64,000 bases of DNA from JBPCNH01 sp051001455 (GCA_051001455.1 JBPCNH010000038.1:1-64000), one strand, 5' to 3'; positions 38,249 through 47,126 are shown, counted from the stretch's first letter. Translations and numbers: made by a program. Notes: generated from the letters alone by a model not told the origin.

Positions 38249-38808
38249 TGAGCCAGGACCGCAAGATCATGGAAGCCATCCTGCTTCTAGCCGACGAGCC
38301 CATCCCCGCCTCCCAGATCGGCGAGGTGCTCGAGCGACCCCGGCGTGAGGTCGAGGAGCAGCTCGAGACCATGGCGAGGGATTACCTGGCCGAGGAGCGA
38401 GGATTCGTCCTGCGCGAGGTGGCCGGAGGGTGGCGCTTCTACACCAGCCCAGACTGTGGACCCTGGCTCGAGAGGTTCGTCACGGGCCACTCCTACTCGC
38501 GGCTCAGCAGCGCGTCATTGGAGGTGCTGGCGATCGTCGCCTACAAGGGACCGCTGTCTCGCACACAGATCTCCGAGATAAGAGGGGTCGAATCGGACGG
38601 CGTGGTCAAAACCCTGCTGCAGCGGGGTCTCTTGAGTGAGGCCGGCCGCAGCGGGGGGGCGAGCGGACCCGTGCTGTTCACGGTAAGCAACGACCTATTG
38701 GAGCACCTAGGGCTGCGATCTCTCGACGAGCTCCCCCCTCTGACGTCCTTCATGCCCGACGCCGAAGCGGTGGAGGACATGGAGGCGAAGCTGTCTCCGG
38801 GCATCTGA
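38248..38808 (+). CDS. scpB: Segregation and condensation protein B
   Basis: A 186-residue protein with two winged-helix domains, with typical KIMEAILLLADEPIPASQIG and LEVLAIVAYKGPLSRTQISEIRGV segments. It acts as a dimer on the ScpA kleisin. It is coupled to scpA and followed by rluB after 11 bases. Confidence 0.95.
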   Translation: MSQDRKIMEAILLLADEPIPASQIGEVLERPRREVEEQLETMARDYLAEERGFVLREVAGGWRFYTSPDCGPWLERFVTGHSYSRLSSASLEVLAIVAYKGPLSRTQISEIRGVESDGVVKTLLQRGLLSEAGRSGGASGPVLFTVSNDLLEHLGLRSLDELPPLTSFMPDAEAVEDMEAKLSPGI

Positions 38809-38819
38809 CGGGGCGCTCG

Positions 38820-39590
38820 ATGAACGGTACCGAGGGAGAACGGCTGCAGAAGGTTCTTGCCCATGCCGGGCTGGCCTCCCGGCGGGTCGTCGAGGACATG
38901 ATCGAGCAAGGCCGGATAAAAGTGAACGGTGCTCCCGCGCGGCTGGGACAACGTATCGATGCGGCAAAGGATAAAGTAGAAGTTGATGGTTCTCTCTGGC
39001 CCCTGGCGACCGATACGGTCTATTACCTGATGAACAAGCCTGCCGGTGTCGTGACCACCTCTTCTGATCCGGAGGGACGCGCCACCGTGCTCGACCTGCT
39101 CGACGTCGGTATCCGGGTGTGGCCCGTGGGGCGCCTCGACTTCGCTACCGAGGGAGCTCTAGTGCTCACGAACGACGGGGATCTGACCCAGCAGCTGACC
39201 CACCCGAGCTTCGGCATCTCCAAGACGTACCTCGCCGACGTCGAGGGCTCGGTGGGGCCGAAGGCGGTGCGCAAGCTGGAGCGAGGCGTGACGCTCGACG
39301 ACGGCCCCAGCGCACCGGCGGGGGCGCGGATAGTCGAGCGGACCCCCACCACCACTATGCTCGAGATCGTCATCTCGGAGGGTCGGAACCGTCAGGTGCG
39401 CCGCATGATGGAGGCGGTGGGGCATCCCGTCAGGCGCCTGGTGCGCACCGGAATCGGGCCCCTGCAGGTCGGACGCCTCAAGCCGGGGCAATTCCGGCGA
39501 CTCGCCCCCCAGGAGGTCCAGGCCCTATACGGGGCGGTCGACGAGCACCGTACCGAGACGAGGCACCGTACCGATAAGTCGACAAGTTGA
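38820..39590 (+). CDS. rluB: 23S rRNA pseudouridine synthase RluB-type
   Basis: A 256-residue protein with N-terminal S4 domain (LQKVLAHAGLASRRVVEDMI) and RsuA/RluB-type catalytic core with Asp in GRLDFATEGALVLTNDGDL. It likely forms pseudouridine in 23S rRNA. The last codons (DKSTS) are encoded by the first units of octamer array F, so the array has shaped the C-terminus. Confidence 0.92.
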   Translation: MNGTEGERLQKVLAHAGLASRRVVEDMIEQGRIKVNGAPARLGQRIDAAKDKVEVDGSLWPLATDTVYYLMNKPAGVVTTSSDPEGRATVLDLLDVGIRVWPVGRLDFATEGALVLTNDGDLTQQLTHPSFGISKTYLADVEGSVGPKAVRKLERGVTLDDGPSAPAGARIVERTPTTTMLEIVISEGRNRQVRRMMEAVGHPVRRLVRTGIGPLQVGRLKPGQFRRLAPQEVQALYGAVDEHRTETRHRTDKSTS

Positions 39591-39621
39591 CCGATAGACA
39601 AGTAGATAGGTGGACGACGGG
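39574..39621. repeat. Octamer array F, between rluB and aroH
   Basis: Six units in register: ATAAGTCG, ACAAGTTG, ACCGATAG, ACAAGTAG, ATAGGTGG, ACGACGGG. The array begins inside the rluB coding end, fills the 30-bp spacer and ends at the aroH GTG. Confidence 0.8.
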
Positions 39622-39992
39622 TGGCTGAAGGCCGACTCAGGGCGCTCAGAGGGGCCACGAGCGTTGCAGGCAACGAGGCGGGCGCCATAGTCGATGCCAC
39701 CACCGAGCTACTGGAAGAGCTGGTGCGGGTCAACGGGGTCGATCTCGAGGACATCGTAAGCATCGTCTTCACCTCGACAACAGATCTCGACGCAGCGTTC
39801 CCCGCCGAAGGTGCCCGGCGAGCAGGTCTCGGCGGGATCCCTCTCCTGTGCGCGGCCGAGATCGACGTTCCCGGGGCGCTGCCGCGCTGCGTGCGGGTCT
39901 TGATGCACCTTTACTCGGAGCGCGACTACGCTAGCCTTCAACACGTCTACCTAGGGGAAGCTCGGCGATTGCGGATGGATCTCCCCGGTTAA
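39621..39992 (+). CDS. aroH: Chorismate mutase, AroH type
   Basis: A 123-residue monofunctional chorismate mutase of the trimeric AroH class, with RGATSVAGNEAGAI, FTSTTDLDAAFPAEGAR, GIPLLCAAEIDVPG and a C-terminal LYLGEA-like VYLGEARRL. It converts chorismate to prephenate, feeding TyrA next door. GTG start. Confidence 0.93.
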   Translation: MAEGRLRALRGATSVAGNEAGAIVDATTELLEELVRVNGVDLEDIVSIVFTSTTDLDAAFPAEGARRAGLGGIPLLCAAEIDVPGALPRCVRVLMHLYSERDYASLQHVYLGEARRLRMDLPG

Positions 39993-39995
39993 CCC

Positions 39996-40019
39996 TCAAG
40001 GAGAGATCTAGTCTTGTCA
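39996..40019. repeat. Octamer array L at the tyrA start
   Basis: Three units TCAAGGAG, AGATCTAG, TCTTGTCA overlap the ribosome binding site (AAGGAG) and the TTG start codon of tyrA. Confidence 0.55.
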
Positions 40020-41111
40020 CGTTCAGAGGTCGCCATTCTCGGGATGGGGCTCATCGGGGGATCCATCGCGCTCGGCTTGCGGCGCGCCGACCCGAGCGCC
40101 ACGATCGTGGGCTACGACGTGGACCCCGGCGCACTCGAGGGGGCGAGGCGTCGCTCTGCCGTGACATCGACGGCGACGAGCGCTGCAGCGGCCGTGGCGG
40201 GAGCGGACCTCGTCGTTCTCGCCATGCCGGTCGACCGGATGTTTCCGGTGCTGGCCGCCATCGCCGCGGCGCTCCGGGCCGACAGCGTAGTGACCGACGT
40301 CGGCAGCTCCAAGGCGGAGATCGTGGCTTGCGGCCAGGACCTCTGTGGAGGACGTTTCATCGGGGGGCACCCGATGGCGGGCTCCGAGCGCCGCGGGATC
40401 GCGGCCGCCGACGCAGAGCTGTTCCAAGGAGCTCAGTGGTTACTTACTCCCACCGCCTCCACGGAGGAGCGGGCGTACCGGACCGTTGCGGAGCTGGCGG
40501 CCCGGCTGGGGGCCGGCTCGGTCGCCCTCGGGCCATACGAGCACGATCGCCTCCTTGCTCACGTGAGCCATCTCCCGCAGCTAGCGGCCAGCGCCTTGGT
40601 CAGCCGGGCCGCCGAAGCCGAAGAGCAGGCTGCCTTGCTGGGTCTCGCCGCCGGTGGCTTCCGTGACACCACTCGGATCGCCGCCGGAGATCCAGACATG
40701 TGGATCGGGGTCCTGCGTACGAACCGTCTAGCCATCATCGAGGCTTTGGAAGGCCTGGCGACGAGCTGGGGGGAACTGAGCCGGTGGCTCCAAGAGGAGC
40801 GATGGGACCTGCTTCACGGATTCTTCTCCCGAGCGAGCGAGCAGCGCAAGAATCTCTTCGTCAAACCGACCGGGGAAGGCACACCCGTGACGCTGACATT
40901 GCTGATCCCCGACCATCCCGGAGTGCTGGCCGAGGTCACCACCGCCGCCGGCCGCTTGGGAGCGAACATCGAAGACCTTCAGATCTTTCATTCCACCGAG
41001 GGAGGACGAGGCCGCCTCGAAGTGGTCATCGCGGGAGAGAGCCCTGCCGCCGCCCTATCCCACGAACTCGAAGAGCTCGGCTACCACGTCCAGCGAGGAT
41101 TGCCGACATGA
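40014..41111 (+). CDS. tyrA: Prephenate dehydrogenase with ACT domain
   Basis: A 365-residue enzyme. The NAD-binding start is AILGMGLIGGSIALGLRR, the catalytic region is GGHPMAGSERRGI, and residues 295-365 form an ACT domain (TLLIPDHPGVLAEVTTAAGRL) that probably senses tyrosine. It makes 4-hydroxyphenylpyruvate. It lies in an aromatic amino-acid block with aroH and aroA. TTG start. Confidence 0.93.
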   Translation: MSRSEVAILGMGLIGGSIALGLRRADPSATIVGYDVDPGALEGARRRSAVTSTATSAAAAVAGADLVVLAMPVDRMFPVLAAIAAALRADSVVTDVGSSKAEIVACGQDLCGGRFIGGHPMAGSERRGIAAADAELFQGAQWLLTPTASTEERAYRTVAELAARLGAGSVALGPYEHDRLLAHVSHLPQLAASALVSRAAEAEEQAALLGLAAGGFRDTTRIAAGDPDMWIGVLRTNRLAIIEALEGLATSWGELSRWLQEERWDLLHGFFSRASEQRKNLFVKPTGEGTPVTLTLLIPDHPGVLAEVTTAAGRLGANIEDLQIFHSTEGGRGRLEVVIAGESPAAALSHELEELGYHVQRGLPT

Positions 41112-41113
41112 CT

Positions 41114-41145
41114 TCAAATCGATCTATCGACAAAGAGACATATCT
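41114..41145. repeat. Octamer array G filling the tyrA-aroA spacer
   Basis: Four units TCAAATCG, ATCTATCG, ACAAAGAG, ACATATCT make up the whole spacer and end exactly at the aroA ATG. The third unit carries the only ribosome binding site (AAAGAG). Confidence 0.8.
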
Positions 41146-42423
41146 ATGACCAAACCGATACGGGGCTCGGTCCGGCTCCCGGGGGACAAATCGATCTCCC
41201 ACCGGGCGTTGATCTGCGCCGCGATGGCTGCCGGCGATTCCCGGCTGACCGGCCTCGGCCGAGGTACGGACGTGGGCGCGACGACGGCGTGCTTATCTCG
41301 CCTCGGAGCAACGCTCGAGCTGTCGGACGATCGGTCCGCCGCGCGCGTGTCGGGGGTGGGCGAGAGGTGGTTCCGGGAACCAGCCCAAGCGCTCGATTGC
41401 GGTAACTCCGGCACCGCCATGAGGCTGCTCGCCGGCGTCGCGGCGTCGGTGGAGGGACTTTCGATCCTGACGGGTGACGAAAGCCTTGCTCGCCGCCCCA
41501 TGGGCCGGGTGACGGACCCTCTGCGGGCCATGGGCGCTGCTATAGACGGCCGGGACGGGGGCCGGCTGCCGCCACTGGTCGTCAGAGGCGGACGACTCAC
41601 AGGTATCAACCATCGGTTGAGGGTTCCTAGTGCTCAGGTCAAGTCGGCGTTGATACTTGCCGGTCTACGCGCCGAAGGGCGGACCACCATCACTGAGCCA
41701 TTGCCCAGCCGGGATCACACCGAACGGATGCTCACCGCCGCGGGCGTCGAGGTCGTCACGGGGGAGGACTCGGTCGCCGTGATCGGCGGGGGGAGGCCGG
41801 AGCCGATGGATCTATCCATCCCCGGAGACATCTCTTCGGCTTTCTTCCTCATCGCCGCAGCCGTAACGGTGCCGCGCTCGGACCTCGAGATCCTCGACGT
41901 CGGACTGAATCCGGGCCGCATCGGTGGACTGGAGGTCCTGGCGCGGATGGGAGCCGAGATCACCTGGGCGATTACGGGCACTACCGGCGGAGAGCCGCTC
42001 GGATCGGTCTCGGCCAGGACGAGTGACCTGGCGGGAGTCGAGATCCCGGCCGCAGCCGTCCCGGGGGCGATCGATGAGCTTCCGATGCTCGCCGTGCTGG
42101 CAACTCAGGCGACGGGCACCACGACCATCCGGGGGGCGGCGGAGCTGAGGGTGAAAGAATCCGACCGGATACAAGCCGTCACCGAAGGTCTCCGGATCCT
42201 CGGAGCCAGGGTGGAAGAGACATCCGACGGGATGAGCATCAGCGGCCCCTGTCGGTTGACCGGGGGACAGGTTGATGCACACGGTGACCACCGAGTGGCG
42301 ATGGCCTTCGCGGTGGCGAACCTGATCGCGAAGGGGGAGGTCCGTATCAAGGGCTGGAGTTCCGTGGAGACGTCCTTCCCCGAATTCCTCGATCTCCTGG
42401 GCCGAGCACGAGGGAACCGATGA
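41146..42423 (+). CDS. aroA: EPSP synthase (3-phosphoshikimate 1-carboxyvinyltransferase)
   Basis: A 425-residue enzyme of the shikimate pathway, with LPGDKSISHRALICAAMA, LDCGNSGTAMRLLAGVAA and the C-terminal KESDRIQAVTEGLRILGA and DGMSISG regions. It joins PEP to shikimate-3-phosphate. The stop overlaps the cmk start by four bases. Confidence 0.96.
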   Translation: MTKPIRGSVRLPGDKSISHRALICAAMAAGDSRLTGLGRGTDVGATTACLSRLGATLELSDDRSAARVSGVGERWFREPAQALDCGNSGTAMRLLAGVAASVEGLSILTGDESLARRPMGRVTDPLRAMGAAIDGRDGGRLPPLVVRGGRLTGINHRLRVPSAQVKSALILAGLRAEGRTTITEPLPSRDHTERMLTAAGVEVVTGEDSVAVIGGGRPEPMDLSIPGDISSAFFLIAAAVTVPRSDLEILDVGLNPGRIGGLEVLARMGAEITWAITGTTGGEPLGSVSARTSDLAGVEIPAAAVPGAIDELPMLAVLATQATGTTTIRGAAELRVKESDRIQAVTEGLRILGARVEETSDGMSISGPCRLTGGQVDAHGDHRVAMAFAVANLIAKGEVRIKGWSSVETSFPEFLDLLGRARGNR

Positions 42424-43082
42424 GCGTCATCGCCATCGACGGACCCGCGGGGGCAGGGAAGTCCACAGTGGCAAAACGGGTCGCGGAGCGCCTCGGATGG
42501 CATCACCTCGACACTGGAGCGATGTACCGGTCGCTCGCGCTCGCGGTCCTGCAGGCGGGCGGAGACCCCGAAGAACCCGCCGACGTGGCGCGCGTAGCAA
42601 CGAAACTCGACGCCACGTTGCAAGGGGGGCGGGTGCTACTGGAGGGTGTCGACGTGACCGAACGAATCCGGGACCAGGATGTGACGCTGGCCGTGGCTCA
42701 GGTGGCCGTGCATCCGGCGGCCCGCCTGGGACTGGTGAAGTTGCAGCGTCGGGCCGCCGAGAACCTCGACGTGGTCATGGAAGGACGCGACATCGGCACC
42801 GCAGTCTTCCCGGACGCGGAGCTGAAGATATATCTCACCGCCTCACTCGCAGAGAGAGCGCGCCGCCGGTGGAGCGAAACCGACGCTCCGCAAGAGACGC
42901 GGGTACAGATACAACGCGAGATAGAGCGACGCGACGTCGCCGATTCGACGAGAGAGACTTCACCACTGCGTCGAGCTCCGGATGCCGTCGAGATCGACAG
43001 CAGTGAACGCTCTATAGATGAAGTTGTCGAGATCGTCGTGGACGCAGCGCGCGCGAAGGACCTTGTTGGGAAAGGGCAGTGA
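42420..43082 (+). CDS. cmk: Cytidylate kinase
   Basis: A 220-residue kinase, with P-loop IDGPAGAGKSTVAKRVA, DTGAMYRSLALAVL and the EGRDIGTAVFPDAELKIYLTA region. It phosphorylates CMP and dCMP. Overlaps aroA and der by four bases each, so the three are one transcript. Confidence 0.96.
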   Translation: MSVIAIDGPAGAGKSTVAKRVAERLGWHHLDTGAMYRSLALAVLQAGGDPEEPADVARVATKLDATLQGGRVLLEGVDVTERIRDQDVTLAVAQVAVHPAARLGLVKLQRRAAENLDVVMEGRDIGTAVFPDAELKIYLTASLAERARRRWSETDAPQETRVQIQREIERRDVADSTRETSPLRRAPDAVEIDSSERSIDEVVEIVVDAARAKDLVGKGQ

Positions 43083-44410
43083 CGGTGGACCAGCGCCTCC
43101 CCGTGGTAGCGGTGGTGGGACGCCCTAACGTCGGGAAGTCCTCCCTCGTCAATCGCATCATCGGACGGCGCGAGGCGATCGTCGAAGAACGACCCGGGGT
43201 CACCCGTGACCGCAGATCCTTCGAGAGCGAATGGGCAGGACGGCGGTTCGAGCTGATCGATACCGGCGGCCTCGAACCTGGTGCGCGCGGGCTGGATATG
43301 CGCATCGCGGAGCAAGCCGGCGTGGCCATCGAACTAGCCGACCTCATCCTCATGGTCGTAGACGGCACGACGGGCCCGACCCAAGACGACCTCGAGGTAG
43401 CCACGCGACTGCAGCGGTCACGTAAGCCCGTGATACTCGTCGTGAACAAGGTCGACCGGGGTGACGACGTCGTGGCTACGGCCGATTTCTACAGCTTGGG
43501 ACTGGGAGACCCCCAACCGGTGTCCGCCTTGCACGGCGTCGGATCGGGCGATCTGCTCGAGAAGCTGGCGAGCCGTCTACCCCAGGTCACCGAAGGGGGG
43601 AGAGACTCGTGGGCATCCGTTGCATTGGTGGGGCGGCCGAACGTCGGTAAGTCCTCCATCCTCAACTCACTTCTGGGGGAAGCGCGCTCCATAGTGGACG
43701 CCACTCCGGGCACGACCCGCGATCCGATCGACTCCTACATGGAGTTGGACCAAGGACGCGTTCTGCGCGTGGTGGATACGGCTGGGATGCGGCGCCAGGT
43801 CCAGATCAAGGACCCGGTGGAGTACTTCAGCTGGTTACGCTCCCGAGGGACCCTCGAGAAGGTCGACGCGGCGCTGCTGGTCGTCGACGCCCATGAGGGG
43901 GTAACCGGCCATGACCAGAGGATCGCCAACGAGATCGTGGACGCGGGGCGAGCCTGCGTCGTAGCACTGAACAAATGGGATCTCTTGAAAGGTGACCTCG
44001 ATACTGATCGAGAGCGCGTCGAGCGAGACATCCAAAAGAACCTGCGATTCCTGCCGTGGGCGGTCACGAGGAGGACTTCGGCCGTCACCAAGAGGGGAGT
44101 GGACAAACTCCTGCCGGCGATCGAAAGCGCAGTTGCTTCCCACCGCCACCGACTTCCTACCGCCGTCGTGAATCGCCTCATCCGCGACGCTCAAGCGGCG
44201 CGCCCTCACCCGCGCACCGGAGGCCGTGCCATAAGGGTGCTGTACGCCGTCCAGGCGAGGGTGGCGCCGCCGACGATCCTCCTGTTCACCAACGGCCGGC
44301 TCGACGCGGCCTACCTCCGTTTCTTGGAGAACCGTGTGCGAGAGCTCGAACCTTTCGACGGAAGCCCGCTCCGCATGCAGGTCCGCATCAAAACCAGACC
44401 TGAGGTTTAG
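43079..44410 (+). CDS. der: Ribosome-associated GTPase Der (EngA)
   Basis: A 443-residue protein with two GTPase domains (GRPNVGKSSLVNRI near residue 14 and GRPNVGKSSILNSL near 184), DTGG and DTAGM switch motifs, NKVD and NKWD specificity motifs, and a C-terminal KH-like domain. It acts in 50S assembly. The order rluB-cmk-der is that of Mycobacterium. Start GTG 43079 overlaps cmk. Confidence 0.96.
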   Translation: MTVDQRLPVVAVVGRPNVGKSSLVNRIIGRREAIVEERPGVTRDRRSFESEWAGRRFELIDTGGLEPGARGLDMRIAEQAGVAIELADLILMVVDGTTGPTQDDLEVATRLQRSRKPVILVVNKVDRGDDVVATADFYSLGLGDPQPVSALHGVGSGDLLEKLASRLPQVTEGGRDSWASVALVGRPNVGKSSILNSLLGEARSIVDATPGTTRDPIDSYMELDQGRVLRVVDTAGMRRQVQIKDPVEYFSWLRSRGTLEKVDAALLVVDAHEGVTGHDQRIANEIVDAGRACVVALNKWDLLKGDLDTDRERVERDIQKNLRFLPWAVTRRTSAVTKRGVDKLLPAIESAVASHRHRLPTAVVNRLIRDAQAARPHPRTGGRAIRVLYAVQARVAPPTILLFTNGRLDAAYLRFLENRVRELEPFDGSPLRMQVRIKTRPEV

Positions 44411-44512
44411 GGTTATACTTCGCTATACGCCGTGGCGTGATCGAGCCATGGAGGATGAGCGCCACGAGCCCGCGGCGACTCGGGTCGCTCCGGGACGGGG
44501 TGACCCCGGACC

Positions 44513-44576
44513 ACATATCTCCTTGGAGAGATGTCTCCTTATAGATCTATCGATAGGTCTACATGTCGTCGCTTCT
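44513..44576. repeat. Octamer array H, upstream of tRNA-Pro
   Basis: Seven good units and one weaker one in register: ACATATCT, CCTTGGAG, AGATGTCT, CCTTATAG, ATCTATCG, ATAGGTCT, ACATGTCG, TCGCTTCT. The last unit covers the expected -35 position of the tRNA promoter, so a bound protein could control that promoter. Confidence 0.8.
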
Positions 44577-44593
44577 GGGGGAGGGAGTCGGCA

Positions 44594-44599
44594 TATGAT
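44594..44599 (+). promoter_or_regulatory. Probable -10 box of the tRNA-Pro promoter
   Basis: TATGAT lies 13 bases before the tRNA 5' end. The -35 position at 17-bp spacing falls in octamer array H and has no consensus hexamer. Confidence 0.5.
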
Positions 44600-44611
44600 G
44601 CCCCGCAGCAA

Positions 44612-44686
44612 CGGGACGTGGCGCAGCTTGGTTAGCGCACTGGTCTGGGGGACCAGGGGTCGCCGGTTCGAATCCGGCCGTCCCGA
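44612..44686 (+). tRNA. tRNA-Pro (anticodon GGG)
   Basis: A complete cloverleaf: acceptor CGGGACG/CGTCCCG with discriminator A, D arm GCGCAGCTTGGTTAGCGC, anticodon arm CTGGT-CTGGGGG-ACCAG with GGG, and T arm CCGGTTCGAATCCGG. C1-G72 with A73 fits bacterial proline tRNAs. CCA is not encoded. Confidence 0.97.
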
Positions 44687-44698
44687 CTTCAAGCTTGG

Positions 44699-45376
44699 AT
44701 GCCAGCCCACGAGGAGCTCGTTGACCCCCTCATGCTCACCAACATCCCCGAAGCAGCCCCGGAAGAGCCGGGTACGGACCGAGTGCTCACCCTCCCCAAC
44801 GTCATCTCGCTGGCACGCCTCGCTTCGGTGCCCCTTTTCGTATGGCTGTTCGTGTCGGGTCGCGAGAACCTCGCCGTGACCATCTATGCGGTGGGGGCCT
44901 TGACCGACTTCTTCGACGGTTACATCGCGAGACGGACCAACTCCGTTTCGGAGCTGGGGAAGCTGCTGGATCCTCTGGCGGATCGCATCTTCATCGTGGC
45001 GCTGGCGGTCGCGCTCGTTGCACGTCATGCGCTTCCACTGTGGTTGGCCGTCATCGTGATCGCCCGAGATCTCTTGCTGGTGTCCCTCTTCCCACTGCTG
45101 GATCGCCGCGGGATCGAAAGGATCCGGGTGAATCTCGTAGGTAAGTCGGCGACTGCCGCGTTGCTGTTCGGCCTCACCTGGCTCGCGATATCCGAGACCA
45201 GCTTCTTCCTTGCCGACATCGGGGACGAGGTCGGTTTGGCCATGACGTCGCTGGGAGCTCTCCTCTACTGGGTTGCTACCTTTATGTACGCGCAGCAAGC
45301 TCGGGCGCGTCTCAGGGATCTTCGTGGCGCCCGGGACCGCAGCGACTCGGGCGCGCCGTCGAGTGGGGAGATCTAG
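44699..45376 (+). CDS. pgsA: CDP-alcohol phosphatidyltransferase (PgsA-like)
   Basis: A 225-residue membrane enzyme with the CDP-alcohol transferase motif DFFDGYIARR...GKLLDPLADR and about six helices. It most likely makes phosphatidylglycerol phosphate, though phosphatidylinositol-type products cannot be excluded. It matches Rv1822 in order before gcvH. ATG 44699 or ATG 44732 may be the start. Confidence 0.88.
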   Translation: MPAHEELVDPLMLTNIPEAAPEEPGTDRVLTLPNVISLARLASVPLFVWLFVSGRENLAVTIYAVGALTDFFDGYIARRTNSVSELGKLLDPLADRIFIVALAVALVARHALPLWLAVIVIARDLLLVSLFPLLDRRGIERIRVNLVGKSATAALLFGLTWLAISETSFFLADIGDEVGLAMTSLGALLYWVATFMYAQQARARLRDLRGARDRSDSGAPSSGEI

Positions 45377-45434
45377 GCATACGTCGCGATGGTGTACGAA
45401 GTGACTCATCACGGGGCCGCGGAGGAGGTCCCCG

Positions 45435-45482
45435 AGGTATCGATCAATTGACCTATCCACTTGTCTACAAATCGACGCGAGA
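45435..45482. repeat. Octamer array I, upstream of gcvH
   Basis: Six units in register: AGGTATCG, ATCAATTG, ACCTATCC, ACTTGTCT, ACAAATCG, ACGCGAGA. The gcvH ribosome binding site GAGGAG follows at once. Confidence 0.8.
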
Positions 45483-45491
45483 GGAGCAGTA

Positions 45492-45878
45492 GTGGCCGAG
45501 CTGCCTAAGGACAGGGGCTACACGAAGGAACATGAATGGGCGCTGGAGCAAGATGGGCGCGTCCTGGTCGGTATCACCGAGTATGCGCAGGACCAGTTGG
45601 GAGATGTGGTCTTCGTGCAGTTGCCCGAAGCGGGAACCGAGGTCCAGGCGGGCCAACCGTTGGGCGAGGTCGAGTCCACCAAATCGGTGTCGGACATCTA
45701 CAGCCCCTTGTCGGGCAAGGTGCTCGAGAAGAACACGGAGGTCGAGACGGATCCGGAGCTGATCAACAAGGATCCCTACGGCGCCGGGTGGCTGGTGGCT
45801 CTGGAATCGACGGGAGGCACTCCCGACCTCATGTCCGCGGCCGAGTATCAAGCTTTCATCGATGCGGACAACGGATGA
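45492..45878 (+). CDS. gcvH: Glycine cleavage system H protein
   Basis: A 128-residue lipoyl carrier with the lipoylated Lys in VESTKSVSDIYSPLSG near residue 63. It shuttles the aminomethyl group between the P, T and L proteins. GTG start with GAGGAG site. The T and P genes lie 5 kb downstream. Confidence 0.96.
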   Translation: MAELPKDRGYTKEHEWALEQDGRVLVGITEYAQDQLGDVVFVQLPEAGTEVQAGQPLGEVESTKSVSDIYSPLSGKVLEKNTEVETDPELINKDPYGAGWLVALESTGGTPDLMSAAEYQAFIDADNG

Positions 45879-45926
45879 TGCGGCGAGGCTTGACCAACCC
45901 TAAACCTTCGCTATAGGGTCACTCTC

Positions 45927-46400
45927 ATGTTCTGTACTAATTGCGGACACAAGAATCCGGAAGGCTCGAACTTCTGCTCGTCGTGCGGCCGTCCATTGAG
46001 CGAGGGCCCGAGCGACAGCAACACCACGACGTTCTCCTTCCAGACCGGTGATCTCGAAGCGGACCTCGAGGAGGAGGTTCACATCTCTCCCGAAGAGCTC
46101 GAAGGGGGCCGTGCCGTCCTGATCGTTAAGCGGGGCCCGAACGCAGGAAGCAAGTTCTTCCTCGATGCGGACAAGACGACGGTCGGCAGGCATCCAGACA
46201 GCGACATCTTCCTCGACGACATCACGGTCTCCCGCCGCCATGCCGAGCTCCGGCGTACGCAAGAGACGTACTCGTTGCACGACGTCGGGAGCCTCAACGG
46301 GACATATATCAACCGGGACCGGGTGGAGGAAGCCGAGCTACATTCCGGCGACGAGATCCAGATCGGTAAGTTCAAGCTCGTCTTCCTGAGCGGAGCTTAG
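45927..46400 (+). CDS. garA: Zinc-ribbon FHA protein, GarA-like
   Basis: A 157-residue protein. Residues 1-28 form a zinc ribbon (CTNCGHKNPEG...CSSCGRPL). A Thr-rich segment (NTTTFSFQTGD) may be a phosphorylation site like the TETTS motif of GarA. Residues 70-155 are an FHA domain (TVGRHPDSDIFLDDITVSRRHAEL, GSLNGTYINRDRV). GarA/OdhI regulate 2-oxoglutarate metabolism. The zinc ribbon is not part of classical GarA. Gene order after gcvH matches Rv1827. Confidence 0.85.
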   Translation: MFCTNCGHKNPEGSNFCSSCGRPLSEGPSDSNTTTFSFQTGDLEADLEEEVHISPEELEGGRAVLIVKRGPNAGSKFFLDADKTTVGRHPDSDIFLDDITVSRRHAELRRTQETYSLHDVGSLNGTYINRDRVEEAELHSGDEIQIGKFKLVFLSGA

Positions 46401-46403
46401 CTC

Positions 46404-47087
46404 GTGCCGCTATCCCGATCACGCGACTACCTGAGCATCGGAGAGGTCCTCGACGGGCTCAAGGGCGATTTCCCGGACGTCAGCATCTCGAAGATCCGCT
46501 TCCTCGAGTCAGAAGGCTTGATCCGGCCGGAGCGGACCCCTTCCGGCTACAGGAAGTTCTACGACGGGGACGTCGAGCAATTGCGCCACGTCCTGTCCCT
46601 CCAGAAGGACCACTTCATGCCCCTGAAGGTCATCAAGGAGCGGTTGAAGGATCCCACCGGGCTCCGGGCGAAGCGCCCCGCGCCGGGCCGCGGAGCGGCG
46701 CGCACGGCTCCTGCTGGAGTCACCGATGTGCAACTCGACCGGGCAGGACTGCTGAAAGCAAGCGGCCTGACAGACGACCAACTCCGTGACCTCGAAGAGT
46801 TCGGGATCATCCCTTCGGACAAAGACTCCTACGACGGCAACGCTCTGATGGTGGCCAAGGCGGCCGCCGGGTTCCTGTCCCACGGGGTAGAGGCTCGGCA
46901 TCTTCGGATGTACCGCCAGGCCGTGGAGAGAGAGATGTCTTTCTTCGAGCAGATCGTGACCCCGGTGCGCCGGCGGAAGGACCCCGAAGGCGAGAAGGTC
47001 GCCACCGAGACCATCCGGCAGCTAGAGGACCTCTCCCGCTCCATGCGTGACGCACTGCTCCGCTCCAGCGTGACCGATCTCCTGTAA
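46404..47087 (+). CDS. MerR-family regulator, Rv1828-like
   Basis: A 227-residue protein with an N-terminal MerR winged helix (YLSIGEVLDGL...ISKIRFLESEGLIRPERTPSGYRKFYDGDV). The ligand domain lacks conserved metal-binding Cys. The gene directly follows the FHA gene as in Mycobacterium. Target promoters are unknown. Confidence 0.9.
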   Translation: MPLSRSRDYLSIGEVLDGLKGDFPDVSISKIRFLESEGLIRPERTPSGYRKFYDGDVEQLRHVLSLQKDHFMPLKVIKERLKDPTGLRAKRPAPGRGAARTAPAGVTDVQLDRAGLLKASGLTDDQLRDLEEFGIIPSDKDSYDGNALMVAKAAAGFLSHGVEARHLRMYRQAVEREMSFFEQIVTPVRRRKDPEGEKVATETIRQLEDLSRSMRDALLRSSVTDLL

Positions 47088-47126
47088 ATCATCCACTTGT
47101 GTATGTGTCGATAAGTCGACTCCTAG
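47087..47126. repeat. Octamer array J over the carboxypeptidase start
   Basis: Five units AATCATCC, ACTTGTGT, ATGTGTCG, ATAAGTCG, ACTCCTAG begin at the MerR stop codon and run through the proposed start codon, so the first residues of the signal peptide are encoded by repeat units. Confidence 0.75.

Noticed and set aside
44400..44420. TTTAGGG words as telomere-like repeats
   Set aside because: They are single copies in spacers, not tandem, and the segment is internal to a chromosome.
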